DNA of 64,000 nucleotides from Puccinellia tenuiflora (GCA_012064385.1 QRDG01001387.1:62001-126000); one strand, 5' to 3'; positions 45,003-57,800 are shown, counted from the stretch's first letter. Program-made: numbers and translations. Notes: generated by a model not told the origin, from the letters alone.

Positions 45003-46321
45003 TGAAAGAACATGTGCCACCCCCATTGGTTTTGGTGTTGACAACAATACAATTAAGTGTTCTAATGTTGAATCTCAGTTGTGCAGGAATTTCAAAAGAG
45101 TCGTCGCGAAAAGATGTTCAAAGAGGTATTTTTAGTGTTTACCGGAAGTACCGATAAAGTCACCGGTACTACCGCTGGAAACTTCCGGTAGCACTTCCGG
45201 TGGCATTTCCGCTTATGAACATCAGCTTCTGGAATGCCCCGGAAGTAGCACCGGGAGTAGCACCGGTACTTCCGCTAAACCGGAAGTACCGGCGTGCTCA
45301 GCGGTACTACCGCTGGCTACTTCCGGTGCCCACTTCTGGAACCAGTGCCGCTACGCTCCTGTTATTTTCCGGAAGTGGCACCGGAAGTGAGCCCGGTACT
45401 TCCGCCAAACCGGAAGTACCGGCCCTCCCGGCGGTACTGCCGCCCCTGCGGGAACTGGACGACGGCTGAGAAGACCGTTGACTGAAGGACCGGAAGTACC
45501 GGCCCTCCTGGCGGTACTTCCGGCGATGCGGGATGAAGTTGCCCTCCAACGGCCAGAAGATGCCTTCCAACGGCCAGTTTTTGGGAAGGAGTATAAATGC
45601 TCCTTCACCTACCTTGGAAAAGATAGCTTGTTCATTTCTCTCACCTCCATTAATGCCCTAGCAAGTTCAAGCTCAAATTTCATAGATCTCCCAATCCCTG
45701 CACCCAAACTCGCTGATTCTTGGAGGATTGAAGGAGAAGGCCCCGATCTACATCTTCACCGAGCAGTTTTCTTTTCCCCCCTCATTCTCTTGAGGGATCT
45801 TGTTTCTAGGGTTAGCTTTGTGTTACCCTAGATTCTTGTGCTCATTTGTTGTTGTATTTGTGACAGTGTTGTTGATTTGGGAGCCCCCAATTCAGTTGTG
45901 GGTGTGTGCCCCAAGAACCGTGTAAGGGCTCCGGATTCCGCCTTGAAGGACTCCGATAGTGGAAGGTGAACCAAGCCTTTGTGGCGAAGTTCATCGGAGA
46001 ATAGGGTGAGGCCTTCGTGGCGTTGAGTAGGCCTTTGTGGCGAACTCACACCCCTCCAACGAGACGTACTCCCTTAACAAGGAGGAACTCGGGAATACAC
46101 CCTTGTCTCCGCGTGCTTCCCCTTTCGGTTACCTCTTTCCCTTTGTACCCTTTACTTGTATCGTTAATTTCCTAGTTGTTTAGCTTGCTTCTCATATAGG
46201 TAAATTCACCGTAGTTGCATATCTAGATAATTTACCTTTGTGTTAAGCCTTAAATTGAAAAAGATTAAAAATTGGTGTAGCACCTATTCACCCCCCTCTA
46301 GGTGCCCATACGTTCCTTTCA
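45003..46321 (+). repeat. 3' LTR of Sirevirus-like element
   Basis: 1319 bp, same ends and palindrome array as the 5' LTR; TATA at 45592-45599. The C-run before the end is five bases shorter. Confidence 0.95.
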
Positions 46322-46326
46322 CAATG

Positions 46327-46954
46327 ATAATTGTTACAGCGAGATGAGATGGGATGACAGCGGTGATGATGGTGCTGATGGTGGAGATGATGTTGATGAT
46401 GATCCCGATGATGCTTGGCGTGATGGCGATGATGATGGCGGCGATTCCCCCCTCCGGGAGGGAAATTCCCCGGCAGATTTCTCCCTGCCGAAGCCTTTCT
46501 TCTCTCTGTTTGGTTTCCGCCTCGTGGAGGCAGCGGAAAAAATTCCACGTCGATGCCCCCGATGTTTTTAGGTCAGGGGTGAGTAATACGCCGAAGGGTA
46601 GTCGGAGGGGGGCCATAGGGGCCAGGGGCGGGCCCCTGCCGCGGCCAAGGGTGGGCCCGCGGGTGCAGGCCGCCCCTGCCCCCTGGAGCTCCACTTCGTG
46701 CCCCCTTTCGGCTCCGTGACTTATTCTTCAAAATATTGACTTCGTAATTTTTCTGGAATTTTCTGTGCTTCCTACGTCAGGTATCTTGACAGGTACTTTT
46801 TTAGCTGATTTCTGGCTCCGGCTGATCCATCCCCAATAATTGCCAAACATGCCAAATAAGACAAAATAACATAAGTATTGCATCATAATATGAAATATAT
46901 CAATGAATGAAGATAAATTATGATGTAAAATAATGATGCAAAATGGACGTATCA
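46327..46954 (-). repeat. LTR of element B, piece 3 (start of LTR)
   Basis: On the minus strand it starts tgatacgtccattttgcatc. It joins conceptually to 33928-34800 and 22722-22745, a total LTR of about 1.5 kb. The GC-rich leader is at 46440-46720. ORFs here (46284-46719) are composition artefacts. Confidence 0.75.
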
Positions 46955-47237
46955 CTCTCCCTCTCAAAGAGAAATGAAAGAGTTTCAGTTTTATGATGTC
47001 ACTTTCAACCTCTTTATACTTTTTCATATCGCATAACTCAACAAAGTTATTTAAATGAGAGGCGGCATCATCAGTACTAGCACTAGAAAATTGCTCCTTT
47101 ATAACAAGATTCAGCAAAGTAGGTTTAATTTCATAAGATTCCGCTTTAGTAGCGGGTGGAGCAATAGGAGTGCAAATGAAATCATTGTTATTAGTGCTAG
47201 TTAAGTCATGCAACTTAGTGTTCTCAGCTGAAGACAT
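46955..47237 (-). pseudogene. Truncated Athila-type gag N-terminus
   Basis: From ATG 47237 about 94 codons of gag are readable (SYEIKPTLLNLVIKEQFSS, FVELCDMKKYKEVESDI, ending FSLRGR), homologous to the start of the gag at 28834. At 46955 it runs directly into the LTR start of element B with no PPT, so the rest of this element was deleted or displaced. Confidence 0.8.
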
Positions 47238-47402
47238 GCTGACAAAGCAAACTAACAAAACATGAATAAAGGCTACACTAATTTTTTTGTGTTTTAATTT
47301 GTTTTAAGCAAGCAAACAAGCAAAACAAGAAATAAACTAAGCAAGACAAAAGCGAAGTAAAGAGATTGAGAGTATGAAAATCCCTTGTTGCAGCTCCAAA
47401 GT

Positions 47403-47419
47403 CCCTGGCAATGGCGCCA
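47403..47419 (-). promoter_or_regulatory. PBS variant of Athila-type element C
   Basis: The minus strand reads tggcgccattgccaggg, the tRNA-Asp type with two changes, 11 nt inside the LTR that starts at 47431. The gag leader (47238-47402) lies between. Confidence 0.8.
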
Positions 47420-47430
47420 GAAAAAATGCT

Positions 47431-49030
47431 TGATTGCATGGTTGCGTATTGGCAATAGCGTTGGTGTTCAGCGAAGGTATAGGATGTAGCAAGCGACAGT
47501 TTTCCCTCAGTAAGAACCAAGGTTTAATCGAACTAGTAGGATGTTGAAATCAACAACGAGGTATCCGTCAACGATCTCTGGCGCTTGATCGTCGACGGAT
47601 TTGGACCTGCACACACTCAAACAATTACTTTGCCCCCAACGCCAGGAAGGTTGTCAATCTTCCCGGTCTGATGAAAAGAAAGCGGTTAAAACATATGGTG
47701 AAGTGAATAAAATATGGAAACGGACCAGCGAGCAAGTGATTATAAGAAGCAAGTAAACGGTATTGTTGTGAATTGAAATAGATGGACCGGGGGCCATGGG
47801 TTCACTAGTGGTGTCTCTCCATTAAATAAAATACTCATTTGACGGATAAACAAATTACAGCTGGGCAATTGACAAGATTATGACAGAAACTTAATCTAGC
47901 CAAATCAAAGAGTTCATGGTAATATTCATGTAGGCATCACGAGAAATAACAAACACCGTCCAACTGCATCTTTATCTAAAAAGTCCACCTAGGGATCGCT
48001 ATCCAGCCTGTCAACCATCGGTATTAAGTTGCAAGCAACAGACAATTGCATTAAGCATCGTGCATGATGTAAGGAATATTCATAATCATAAAGACATAAA
48101 CACTGCAGTTTTACCCCTAGTAGCAACAACACACCCTCGGCCTTGCACGTTTCTGTTACTCGAGCGCTGGCACATATTGGACATGAACCTACCATCTAGC
48201 ATAAATACTCTCTCTTGGAGATACAAGAAATCACTTGGCCAAAGTAACTAGGCACAACGGAGAGCACGCAAGAACATAAATTAACATATAAGAACCATGC
48301 ACAATCTGGTCATAACTTCACAATCCATCAGATCCCAGCAAACACATCATATAGCATTACAATAGTCGATCTTGATCATGTTAGGCAACTCACAAGATCA
48401 TAAGCATGAAGGCACAAGGGAGAGAGACTACCAACTAGCTACTACATGGACCCGTAGTCCAAGGTGGAACTACTCACACATCATCCCGGTGGAAGGCATG
48501 GCGATGAAGAGCCCTCCAGGATCGATCTTCCCTCCGGCAGGGTGCCGAGAACAGCTTCAGAACCCTCCCGAATTTGGGTTTGAGATGGTGGCTGCTTCGG
48601 GACATGTTTTGTGGAAAATAATGGCCGCCCTCGACGAAATTAGGTCAAATTGTGATTTTATAGTCGTCGGAGGGGGCCGAGGGGGTGCCCCAGGCGCAGG
48701 GTCGGGTCCCACCCGCGCGTGGACCCTGGCCTGCAGCCACAGGCCGCCCCTGGCCTGTGGTGGCCCCTGAGGCTGCCCTCCAGACTCTGTCTTCGTTTTG
48801 GCGTAAAACTAATTCCCATAAATTTTCGTCCAATTCAAAGGATATTTTCTTAAGTGGATTTTCTGAAATACAAAACAGCAGAAAACATGGAACTAGCAAT
48901 GGGCATCTTGTCAATAGGTTAGTCCAATAAAAGGCCTCAAAATGATATAATAAGATAGTAGAAACATGTGACATTGGTATAAAACAAGAATGGATCAATC
49001 ACAAATTATCGATATGTTTGACACGTATCA
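47431..49030 (-). repeat. LTR of Athila-type element C, 1.6 kb
   Basis: It starts tgattgcatggttgcg and ends gacacgtatca. The outer side at 49031 is PPT-like (gcatccccacgc in plus sense) and the inner side carries a PBS and gag, so like the Tekay LTR it is flanked by internal sequence on both sides. Confidence 0.8.
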
Positions 49031-50043
49031 GCATCCCCACGCATAACTCCTACTCGTCCTCGAGTTGGTAAGTGATAAAAAGAATAATTTTTTATGAGAC
49101 ATGCTACCAACATAATCTTGATCAAGATAGTAATGTAAGGCACATGATGTGAAATAAAGTGATCCAAAACAATTGTGTATAGTTGACATCAAGCAAACAA
49201 TGATTAATACATACTAGCTATCAATGCTAGAAACTTTTCATGAATAAGTGTGTTTGAGACATGGAACCATACATAAGGTTTAGAAAGAAGAATTTAAAAT
49301 TGTGTCTCCAATGTAAAGCATAAATCATTCTACAAAGCATCGAGTAGTAATTCATGAAATATTCAAGATCCAGTCAAGTGATCTAATTCATTTCCTTCCC
49401 GCATCAACTGTTTTGAAGTCTACTCAACTAGTGCAAGTAAGAAGTGGTTTTTGGCACAATGAGGTTATGGCAAAGAGAATAATGGTGGGGGTTTGTAAGG
49501 TCAAAAAGAAAGACTCAAACAGTGAAGTGGGTGACCACAAGACAAGAGGAAGTCTCGTAGTTGACACTGTAAGAGGAGTAGCGATTGCCATGCAACGGAT
49601 GCACATAGAGCTATAAGTGTATGAAAGCTCTCCAATGGAACTAGTGGGGGTGCATCCAACTTGCTTGCTCATGAAGACCTAGAGCCTACTTGAGGAGGAT
49701 CATCCTTGGAATATGCAAGCCAAGTTCCATAATGAAAAGATCCCCACATAGTTATGCAACTAAAAATATGAAAACTCTCTAAAAATAAAGTGTATGTGCT
49801 CACAAAGGCACAAGTGTGGTATAAAGGATAGTAGTGTTGCTCTCTCTCTCTCTCTTTTCTATTTTTTTGGTGGCCTCCATGGCTCTATTAGATGTTCTCT
49901 CATTTGGCCTCTTTTGGGCTCTTTTTATATATTTATTTTTTTACTTTTATCCTCACCGGTAGGAACGACATTCTATATTACAAATGAGTCATCACACTTT
50001 CGATACTCATAACTCATAAAGACTAAAACATGATGTATAAAAA
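49031..50043 (-). mobile_element. 3' internal fragment of element C
   Basis: AT-rich and non-coding. It begins with the PPT-like gtggggatgc (minus sense). Its far part (49750-50040) is homologous to 50650-50940. Confidence 0.65.
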
Positions 50044-50339
50044 AGGCCACAGGACGCCCCTGGCCTATGGTGGCCCCCCTGGGGTCGCCATCCGGACTCC
50101 GTCTTCGTCTTGGCGTAAAAATAATTCACGTAATTTTTCGTCCAATTCCGAGAATATTTCTTCAAGTGAAATTTTTGAAACAAAATAGCAGAAAACAGGG
50201 ATGTGGCACAGGGCATCTTATCAATAGGTTAGTCCAATAAAATGCCTCAAAATGATATAATATGATAGTAAAAGATGTGACATTAATATAAAACAAGGGT
50301 GTATCAATTAAAAATTATAGATACGTTTCACACGTATCA
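50044..50339 (-). repeat. LTR fragment of element C family (first ~300 bp)
   Basis: Colinear with 48740-49030, ending cacacgtatca. It is truncated at the left where it meets 49031-50043. Confidence 0.8.
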
Positions 50340-50649
50340 ATAGACGAACAACATGATTTTTTAGATGGTTATAAGGAAGGGGAAGGTTGACCTGAGCGTT
50401 CGTCTCGTGCAGGTCAAGCAGGATAGGCTGGACAACCCATTGGGGGGCTCGTGCAGGTCGAGCAGGACAACCCATGGAGGGGCATCTAGTCTAGCCGACG
50501 ACCCATGAGAGAGGGGCGTGATCGCGCGAGACTGTATACGCTTCGCTAATTCGCTCGCTGATTTGCTGGTGGGAGAATAAGGGGTGACGTGGACACACAA
50601 GAGGGCTGGAAAATCAGGTAGTGGGGGTTTCCTATTTATATATAGAAGA
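50340..50649. other. Unclassified segment
   Basis: About 310 bp with no ORF match, terminal repeat or target duplication that I can see. It contains two imperfect copies of ctcgtgcaggtc-agcagga-acaaccca (50406-50485). It lies between an LTR fragment and Athila 3' sequence. Confidence 0.3.
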
Positions 50650-51159
50650 TATACAAGGCAAGTTATATAGTGTAAAATGCCCACTAGTATAAACATGAAG
50701 CATACGAAAACTCTATAAATGAAAAACATGTGCTAACATAAAGCACAAGTGTGGAATAAGACAGAGTAGTGTGCTCTCTCTCTCTGTGTTTTCTCTCTTT
50801 TTATTTGGTCTTTGTGGCTCTCTTTTTTGGTGGTCTTAATGGCTCTTTTCTATCGTCACTGTAGGGGCATACTCCAATGATGGTCATCACACTTTTATTA
50901 CTCATAACTCATATGGAATCACCAAATGATGAATACTAAAGAAAGCCTTTGACAGTGTACCGGAAAATGCAATGATCGAGCGTAACATGGAAAAATATGA
51001 AACAACGTGGTTTGACTCCCCAAGTGCGCCACATGTCTGCTCTAGGCCCATGGGCCCCACTCGATCCACTTCTTCAGCTCCCCATCTCCGCCTTGAAAAG
51101 TTATTGAGATGTTTCCTATTTTCCTCATTTTTTGGGACGGTAATTTGGTATTTTATGTG
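50650..51159 (-). mobile_element. Athila-type 3' internal fragment and short flank
   Basis: 50650-50940 resembles 49750-50040 (gaaaactct-taaa, ctctctctct, tggctcttt). The last ~200 bp before the LTR at 51160 are unassigned. Confidence 0.5.
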
Positions 51160-51993
51160 TGTAACATCCCAAGGTTTTTTAATTTTTTGAAAATTCAGAA
51201 AAATCAAAAACTTTTGAAAATATATATTTTGTTTTGAAAATCCAAAATCATGCATGCATTCATCATCTCCTTGTCTTGTTGCATTTAAAATTTCAAAAGA
51301 TGGAATTATATTTCCACTTATTTAAACCCTATCTTAGAAAAATTCATAAAGGAGACCTGTTATGCTCTATATAATATATGGTTTTCATGAGTTTATTGGT
51401 TGGCCACAATAGTACCTAAGTGTTCTATTTTAAATAATCTTTCCAAAAAGTATTTTATCAAATTATGTGGAAAAGATCTAATTTTATTTTGAATTTCGAA
51501 AATATCACCAATTACCATTTAAAATTCCCAAGGGTATTTTTGTAATTTAATTTTTGTAAAAATATGAAAATGAGTGTATCATGGTTTATATTGAATGATA
51601 TTATTTTCTGGACTTTTATTTAATTTAGAAAGGAAATTTATAAAACCCTATTTATGAAATGACATAAAGGTGTCAAATAGGCCTTTAGACATTATTTGAA
51701 TTTTACAGGATTAGAAAAATTATGGAAAAGGTTCCAAAGTACTTAAAGGGATTATTTTTTATTTTACAAAATTTTACAAATTAGTTTGAACTCTTTTGGT
51801 TGTGGTTTTCAAAAGTTAGAAAAGTTTCCATGAAATAAAAAAGGGAGAACAAAAAAAAATAACAGAAGGGCCACCCCGGCCGAGCCAGTCAAGCCAGCCC
51901 AGCTGCGGCCCATTTGCATCCACGGCCGAACCAGCCTGCCAACAGCCCGCGCCCCCCCTCTCTTTCCTTTTTCTTTTTTTGTCTCACTGACGA
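51160..51993 (+). repeat. Tekay-like LTR E, first part
   Basis: It begins tgtaacatcccaagg, is AT-rich, then has a GC-rich leader at 51870-51960. It is interrupted at gtctcactgac by element D; sequence resumes at 59308 with gaccccacctgtcaggg. Confidence 0.75.
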
Positions 51994-53420
51994 CATTAAC
52001 TTTGCACTATAATAGTTATATTCCATTCATATTTGCATCATATAAGGGGTATATTACTGTTATTTAATGATTTTTGGTAATTTATAATGATTTCCCCTTT
52101 ATATGGAATTAATCCTGCGCAGGCAGAAAACCCCTATTTCTTTCTTTATTTGTTTCAGGACCTTAACGACGTCATAATGAGCTATAAATTTAGGGGAGTC
52201 ATTATTTTGGAAGGAGAAGATTTAGGAGCGAAAGAAGTCAACGAACGGAGGCCGGAGGACCAAAAGGGGGTGTCCCACACGGCTACAGTACCAGGCCGCG
52301 TGGGCCCATCCAATTTGGCCCTTGTGGCCCTGTTTGCATCGATCCTTCGCCCAGAAGCATCCTCGTGACCTAAAAATGCCTATATAAAAGGTCCCCCGAC
52401 ATTTTCCAGAGGGAGGCGTCGGAGAAACGCAAAACCAGAAACAGAGAGGCAGAGGGCTGCTGCCAGAGAAAATCGGAGGGGGGAAACGCCGCCGGAATCC
52501 ACCTCTGGAGGGCTCCACCCCCCTCCGGCGTGATCATCTTCAACATCTACAGCAAGATCGTCTCCACTCCGAGATGCACCTCTTCATCAACCGCTCCATC
52601 AAGCTCCTCATCTCCATGATGAAGGGGAGTAGTCTCCACGGGGCTGAAGGCTCATGCCGGTAGCTATGTGGTTTATCTCTCTCTCCCATGGTGTGATCTT
52701 TATGTGATCATGAGCTTTGTAATCTAGTTGAATCCATAGATGGTACTCTTCTTTATCTTATGAATTATGCTACTCAAGTGGTTTTATTGATGTGATTGCC
52801 GGAGTCACCTTTGTCCCATGGTGTGAAGTTGACAGTGCGTGCACCGTGTGTGGCTCTTAGGCTAAAGATTACATGAATACTTATCATGAGTTATTATTTG
52901 TGTTGGGTGTCTCTATGATATTGTGGTGTTTGTTAGTACTATCTTTGGATGCGAATAGTGACCGCATGAAGTGTCCATAGATGTGGAATACGAACTTTAA
53001 GGTGTGCTTTTTTAGCCCTACATAATGGATTGGTGTTCTTTATCCAACCAGAAATTAATTCAGAGTAGCATAATGAGGAGGAATTATCTATGTATTCAAT
53101 TATATTATTATTGTTGAGAGTGTACACTAGTGAAAGCATGATCCCTAAGCCTTATTTCCAAAGCACCGTTTACACCTTTGTCTTGTCCTCTTGCATTAAA
53201 GAGGATTGGGACACTTTCACACTCATGTTTTGTTACATCAAACTTCCATCCATTAAATCAACCACCTTGTTCTATAAACTTGTTTAGTGCATAATCAACT
53301 AAAACTTGTGACACTTTAGTTGTAGGGAATAGATAACTTTTCCTTCTTGCTCCTGCGGATCGATACCTTACTTCCACATTGAATTATGATACAGTGATTC
53401 CTTGCTCTTGGGGATTATCA
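51994..53420 (+). repeat. 5' LTR of element D (5'-truncated)
   Basis: Homologous to 57824-59307, beginning cat-aactttgcac and ending attatca. The TATA tatataaaa is at 52381-52389. Confidence 0.88.
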
Positions 53421-53430
53421 AGTACTTTTC

Positions 53431-53447
53431 TGGCGCCGTTGCCGGGG
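53431..53447 (+). promoter_or_regulatory. PBS of element D, tRNA-Asp type
   Basis: tggcgccgttgccgggg, 10 nt after the LTR end. Confidence 0.92.
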
Positions 53448-53592
53448 AGCGTAGCGCTTAAGTTTCTATTCTTGTTTGCACTAGATTTTTATTTTCAGTT
53501 TTGCATATACTCTAGTTTACTTTCAGTTTTGCATTTAGTTTAGTTTTACTTTCAGTTTTGCATTATATCAAAAACCCAAAAAAAATTAAAAA

Positions 53593-54874
53593 ATGGAAAA
53601 CTATTATAAAAATGCCATGATAGCTGCTGAATTTAGAGAATCTTTCGAAGGGAAAAGATTAAAAACCATCATGAGGTATCTAAATAAAATTGCTAATGAG
53701 CTGCTTAATTTTCATAAGGAAGAAACTTGTTGCTCTGAATACTGTAGACACTTTGAATTCCAATGCCCTTCCAATAAAGTTGAACCTGTTATTGCAACTT
53801 ATCATACAGGGATTTATGCTCACTTAGGGATGGCAGAAGTAGAGCAATTTGTTATTTTTGTGGCAGCCTATGAATTAAACACCTTCATTGATGAACATGA
53901 AACCTGCCCTATAGCTTCTCAATCTAAAAATATGATTGCCTTTATCCTTAATATCTGCATAGATGAATTTGATGAAAATATCTATGTTATTGACACAAGG
54001 AAGAGATTTGCCCAAGGAAGATCCAATGTTTTGCAGGAAGAAGATGATGAAAACATAAGCTTGGAAGAGGAAGTATGTGAAGAAGAGGATAAAAGCCTAA
54101 GCTTGGGGATGTCCATGCAGCCCCAAGAAGAAGACAATGAAGAGCAAAAGGATGAAGAAATTGATGAACAACTAGAGAATGAAGAGAAGGAACTTGCACC
54201 TTCACCACATATGGATGAGGGTAACACTCAAGATTTAGCTAATGATAAACTTTGCTTTTATGATCCTGATGATGAGGAAGAATATGAACCTATTCCTAAT
54301 GAGAACATTAATTATTGATAATGATTTTAAAAATGATGAAGGATATGATTTAGACATGCTATATGATAATCCTTTAGATGATGGTCCTATGCTTATTGAT
54401 AATCCTCCATGTTTAGTTGTTACTACTTTATGTGAGGATAAAAATGATATACTTGCTGCTTGTGATGATACTCTCACTCATGAGAGTCCAACTTTATTTC
54501 TGAACTCCCCTATTCACACCTTGGAGGAGAAATTTGCTTATGTTGAGAAATACTTATGTGGTTTGCAATTATCTTTAGTTCCAAATATTTGTTGCAACCA
54601 TGATATTAAACCTTATATTGATCTTAATAATTATTTTGAAAGAGGGAAACATGTCTCTAAATATCTCAATAATACTATGTTTCCTCTCTTTATGTTGAAG
54701 GTTTTAATGTCGCACTTGCTTTACCTTCCTATGCTAATTACTATATGCTTCATTGATTTATTTTCTTACAAGATCCCAATGCATAGGAAGTGGGTGAGAC
54801 TTAAATATGTTTCATATTTTTCCTTGATGCTCACCTTTGCATTTCAATTCTTATTCCTATGTGAGCATCATTAA
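53593..54874 (+). pseudogene. Acidic ORF of unknown function in the gag position of element D
   Basis: First frame 53593-54318 (241 codons), then a frame change near 54310 into a second frame to 54874; together about 425 residues if read as one. The N-terminal half (residues 1-125) is predicted soluble with Cys/His pairs (EETCCSEYCRHFEFQC). The middle is very rich in Glu/Asp (EEEVCEEEDKSLSL). The C-terminal part has hydrophobic stretches (LLYLPMLITICFIDLF and YFSLMLTFAFQFLFL), possible membrane segments. It does not resemble gag, protease, RT or integrase. It sits 145 nt after the PBS, where gag normally starts. I do not recognise it. Confidence 0.6.
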
Positions 54875-57786
54875 ATAACCTCTTTTGAGAGGTAGGATCA
54901 AACAATAGTGATTTGCTGTCCAGAAAACAGATTCCTGAGCTTCACTGAGAAAAAATGTTAAAAATCACATAAAATGAATTTTGACTTGAAATTTTACGAA
55001 AGCAATTTTCAGCTATTAATACACATTTCATTAGTTCAAAGTTTTTTGATTTGAGCAACGTAAGTGCCTCTGAAAATTCACTCTTTATGGGCTGTCCAGT
55101 TTTTGACAGATTCTGTCTTTATTTTGCATTACTCTCATTACTTGTGTTTTGTGTGGTTCTATTGATCAAAGAGCAATGCACAACCATAGTAATATTAGCT
55201 AATGTTTAGAATCAACTCATGATATGTCTTTGCTATACCTATGGAGATTTAATTTATGGAGACACTAACCCCTCTAATCAAGTTTTATGATGAGTTATGT
55301 GTGAAGAGAACTTTCAAGTGGAAGAGTTGAGGGTGATAAACAAAGATCAAGAGGGACAAACACTCTAGCTTGGGGATGTTACCCCTAATCTCACCCTACA
55401 TACAAGAATTTAAGCTTGGGGATGCCAAGCCACCTCACTCCAACCATCTTGATACCAAGTAAGTAAGCCTAGCTATATGGCTATAAAGAAAGCGCTTTAC
55501 GGGAGGCAACCCGGTTGTTTTTTTTTTTTTTGTCCTCTTGCTGTAACAAGAGACTTAGTTTTTAGTTTAGTTCCTGGATTTTTTAATAAAGTGCCAAGTT
55601 TACCCATTTTGGTTTGAAAAAAGTTGCTATTTTGCATGCGGAGATTTCATTCCAGCGCAAGTCTGTGCACGGTTTGATTTTTCATTCCTATTCTGTAACT
55701 CCAAATGATCTGAGATTTTTACTGTAACTGCAAATTTTCATCCTCTGTATGCCTGATTTTTTCAGAATTTTTAGACGAGTTTAAGTAGGACAGAAAAATA
55801 CGTTTTTCTGCTGCTGTTTTTCTGGACAGATTCTGTCCAATATTGTTTGATGCATGTTTTGAACTTTTAACTTGAATCTTGTTGATTCAATTGAGTTTAT
55901 TAATAGGCATACAACATTATACACTTTCTGGACATTCATATGAATTTTTGTCTTAGTATTATAAGCAGCAAGTAATGCATTTGTCTATCACTACTAATGT
56001 CACCCCACAGAAAAGAAATGGGAGAAACAGTGTTTTGAAGTTTTTTCACAGGGATTAGAGGAGATGCACCAAGAGCTATCCAAGAATGGTGAAAGCCATA
56101 AGCTTGGGGATGTGAAGACAACCCCACTGGACCAACACACTCTTGGTTTGCACACGTCTAACTTCTGTTTTTCTATCAATGCACTTTATCGCATAAACTT
56201 GGAGCGTCTTTTGTTTGTTAGTTTAGTTTTTATTTTGACACCACCACTATCATTTATATATGAGAGAGCTACTGGAAGTTTAGGTTGAATTAAGTTGCAT
56301 GCTTTTATATGATTGGGAAAAAGGGATATCTAAGTTGATTTTTAATGACACATATAGTTGCATGATTCATGAGCTTCTTTATGAGTAATAATTTGCAAAT
56401 GCTTTATCATGAGCTATCTTTTATTCATGTTTTGATGTTGTATGTTATTTCACCTTGTTTGACATGAATTAGTTAGTTCTATGGACACTCATGCATGCAT
56501 CTAGATGGTCATCTTTCTCCCTTTTGCTAGCCCAAAAATTCCAACAAGTAAAAACTTGTTTCCAACACCTTCAACCCAAGTTTTTCCAGTGAGTCCACCA
56601 TATCTACCTATTAGCTTTATGCTATTCCAAGTATGTTTATCATGTTATTTGTGTTATCTATGCCTCTAAATGAAAATGATGATGTTATTTATTGTAATGG
56701 GAAAAGTTGGTTAAAAAGCTCTCGCGAACTTGATGCACACTTTACTTTTATTGCATTCAATAAAGATGAACCATTGTGATTAATATTATGATGATAGTGG
56801 CTTGATAAATGTTTAAGGTTGGGACTTAGCCCATATGTGCTGTCACATGCAAAGCTTTCAACATGTTCCATTATCTATTTAGTTGATATCATGTACTTTT
56901 GTCTATGGATGCCTATCATGACGAAATAATGTGGAAATAGAGTTAAATTTAAATGAGTTTGTATAAATGGTTAGAGAGAATCCTGGGCCGCTAATCTAAG
57001 CCATGCATCATTCATGGTGGAAATTTACTTACATGCTATTTTGAACTCTCTGTGATACACCCTACAATAAAAAGCTATATCAAGTGGTAAATAAAGAGGG
57101 TGTTGAGATTGTTCATTATGTTTGTTTGTCTTGTTGTTTTGATATGGGCTTGATCCATATCATGGGACAAGAGGTACCCCAGTTGAGACTCTTGATGATA
57201 CCGTTATTACTTACAATGATAGATAACTTAAACTTGCTCTGTTTCCCAAGTTGAGTAATCATGGTGTAGGTACTTGTATTCAAGGGGCATGAGACATCTA
57301 ACCTTTACTTTATCAAGGCCACTACTCATATTTGCTTTTACATTCAACTTTAATCATTCAAGATGCTATGATAGGGGAATGAGAGCTTGACACCAAGTAT
57401 TACCATTGCATTCAATAACTTAAGTAGAATAGTTTGGAGGATAGATGAAACTTATGCATGATTTACCTCTACTTATTTATACATCTTTTCCAAAGTGTCC
57501 ACCTTTTATATTCAGATTTATCTACACTCTATGGACCACAAGTATGCAAAAGTAAGAATGTCCATAGTACTATCTTTTATGTTACACTTTGTGAACTATC
57601 ATTAACATCCTTGCATTGAATACTTGATATCACTTTATAAACTCTTTGCATAATTGCTACTTCTTTGAATAATGAATCATTTGACTTTATGTAGCAGTAG
57701 CAATCATCTTGTATATCCATGTTGTGATTATATTGCAAAGTTCATGTTAGTTTTATCACTTTCATACTTGAGGACGAGCATGAGTT
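54875..57786 (+). other. Non-coding 3' region of element D
   Basis: No ORFs of note. It holds repeated tagcttggggatg/aagcttggggatg motifs (55366-55378, 55412-55424, 56100-56112) matching the PPT. From about 55460 onward it is the inverted homologue of 24516-26870 in element A. Confidence 0.8.
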
Positions 57787-57800
57787 AAGCTTGGGGATGT
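57787..57800 (+). promoter_or_regulatory. PPT of element D
   Basis: aagcttggggatgt directly before the 3' LTR. Confidence 0.85.

Larger units (their letters stand above)
34801..46321 (+). mobile_element. Complete Sirevirus-like (Maximus lineage) Copia retrotransposon with extra gene
   Basis: An 11.5 kb element bounded by 34801-36124 and 45003-46321 LTRs and flanked by caatg (34796-34800, 46322-46326). The order is LTR, PBS (36127-36138), gag, protease, integrase, RT, RNase H (Copia order, IN before RT), extra gene (42838-44575), multiple PPT-like motifs, LTR. The long coiled-coil gag, the extra ORF after pol and the repeated agggggag motifs fit Sireviruses. The LTRs differ at about 10 positions plus a C-run length (about 0.8%). 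Lesions: a gag frameshift, TAG, TAA, a frame change in pol, an altered RT active site and TAG in the extra gene. Not autonomous as it stands. Confidence 0.93.

Noticed and set aside
46284..46719. ORF of 136 codons with Ile/Thr/His runs
   Set aside because: It falls on an ATG/ATC-type simple repeat and GC-rich leader of an LTR.
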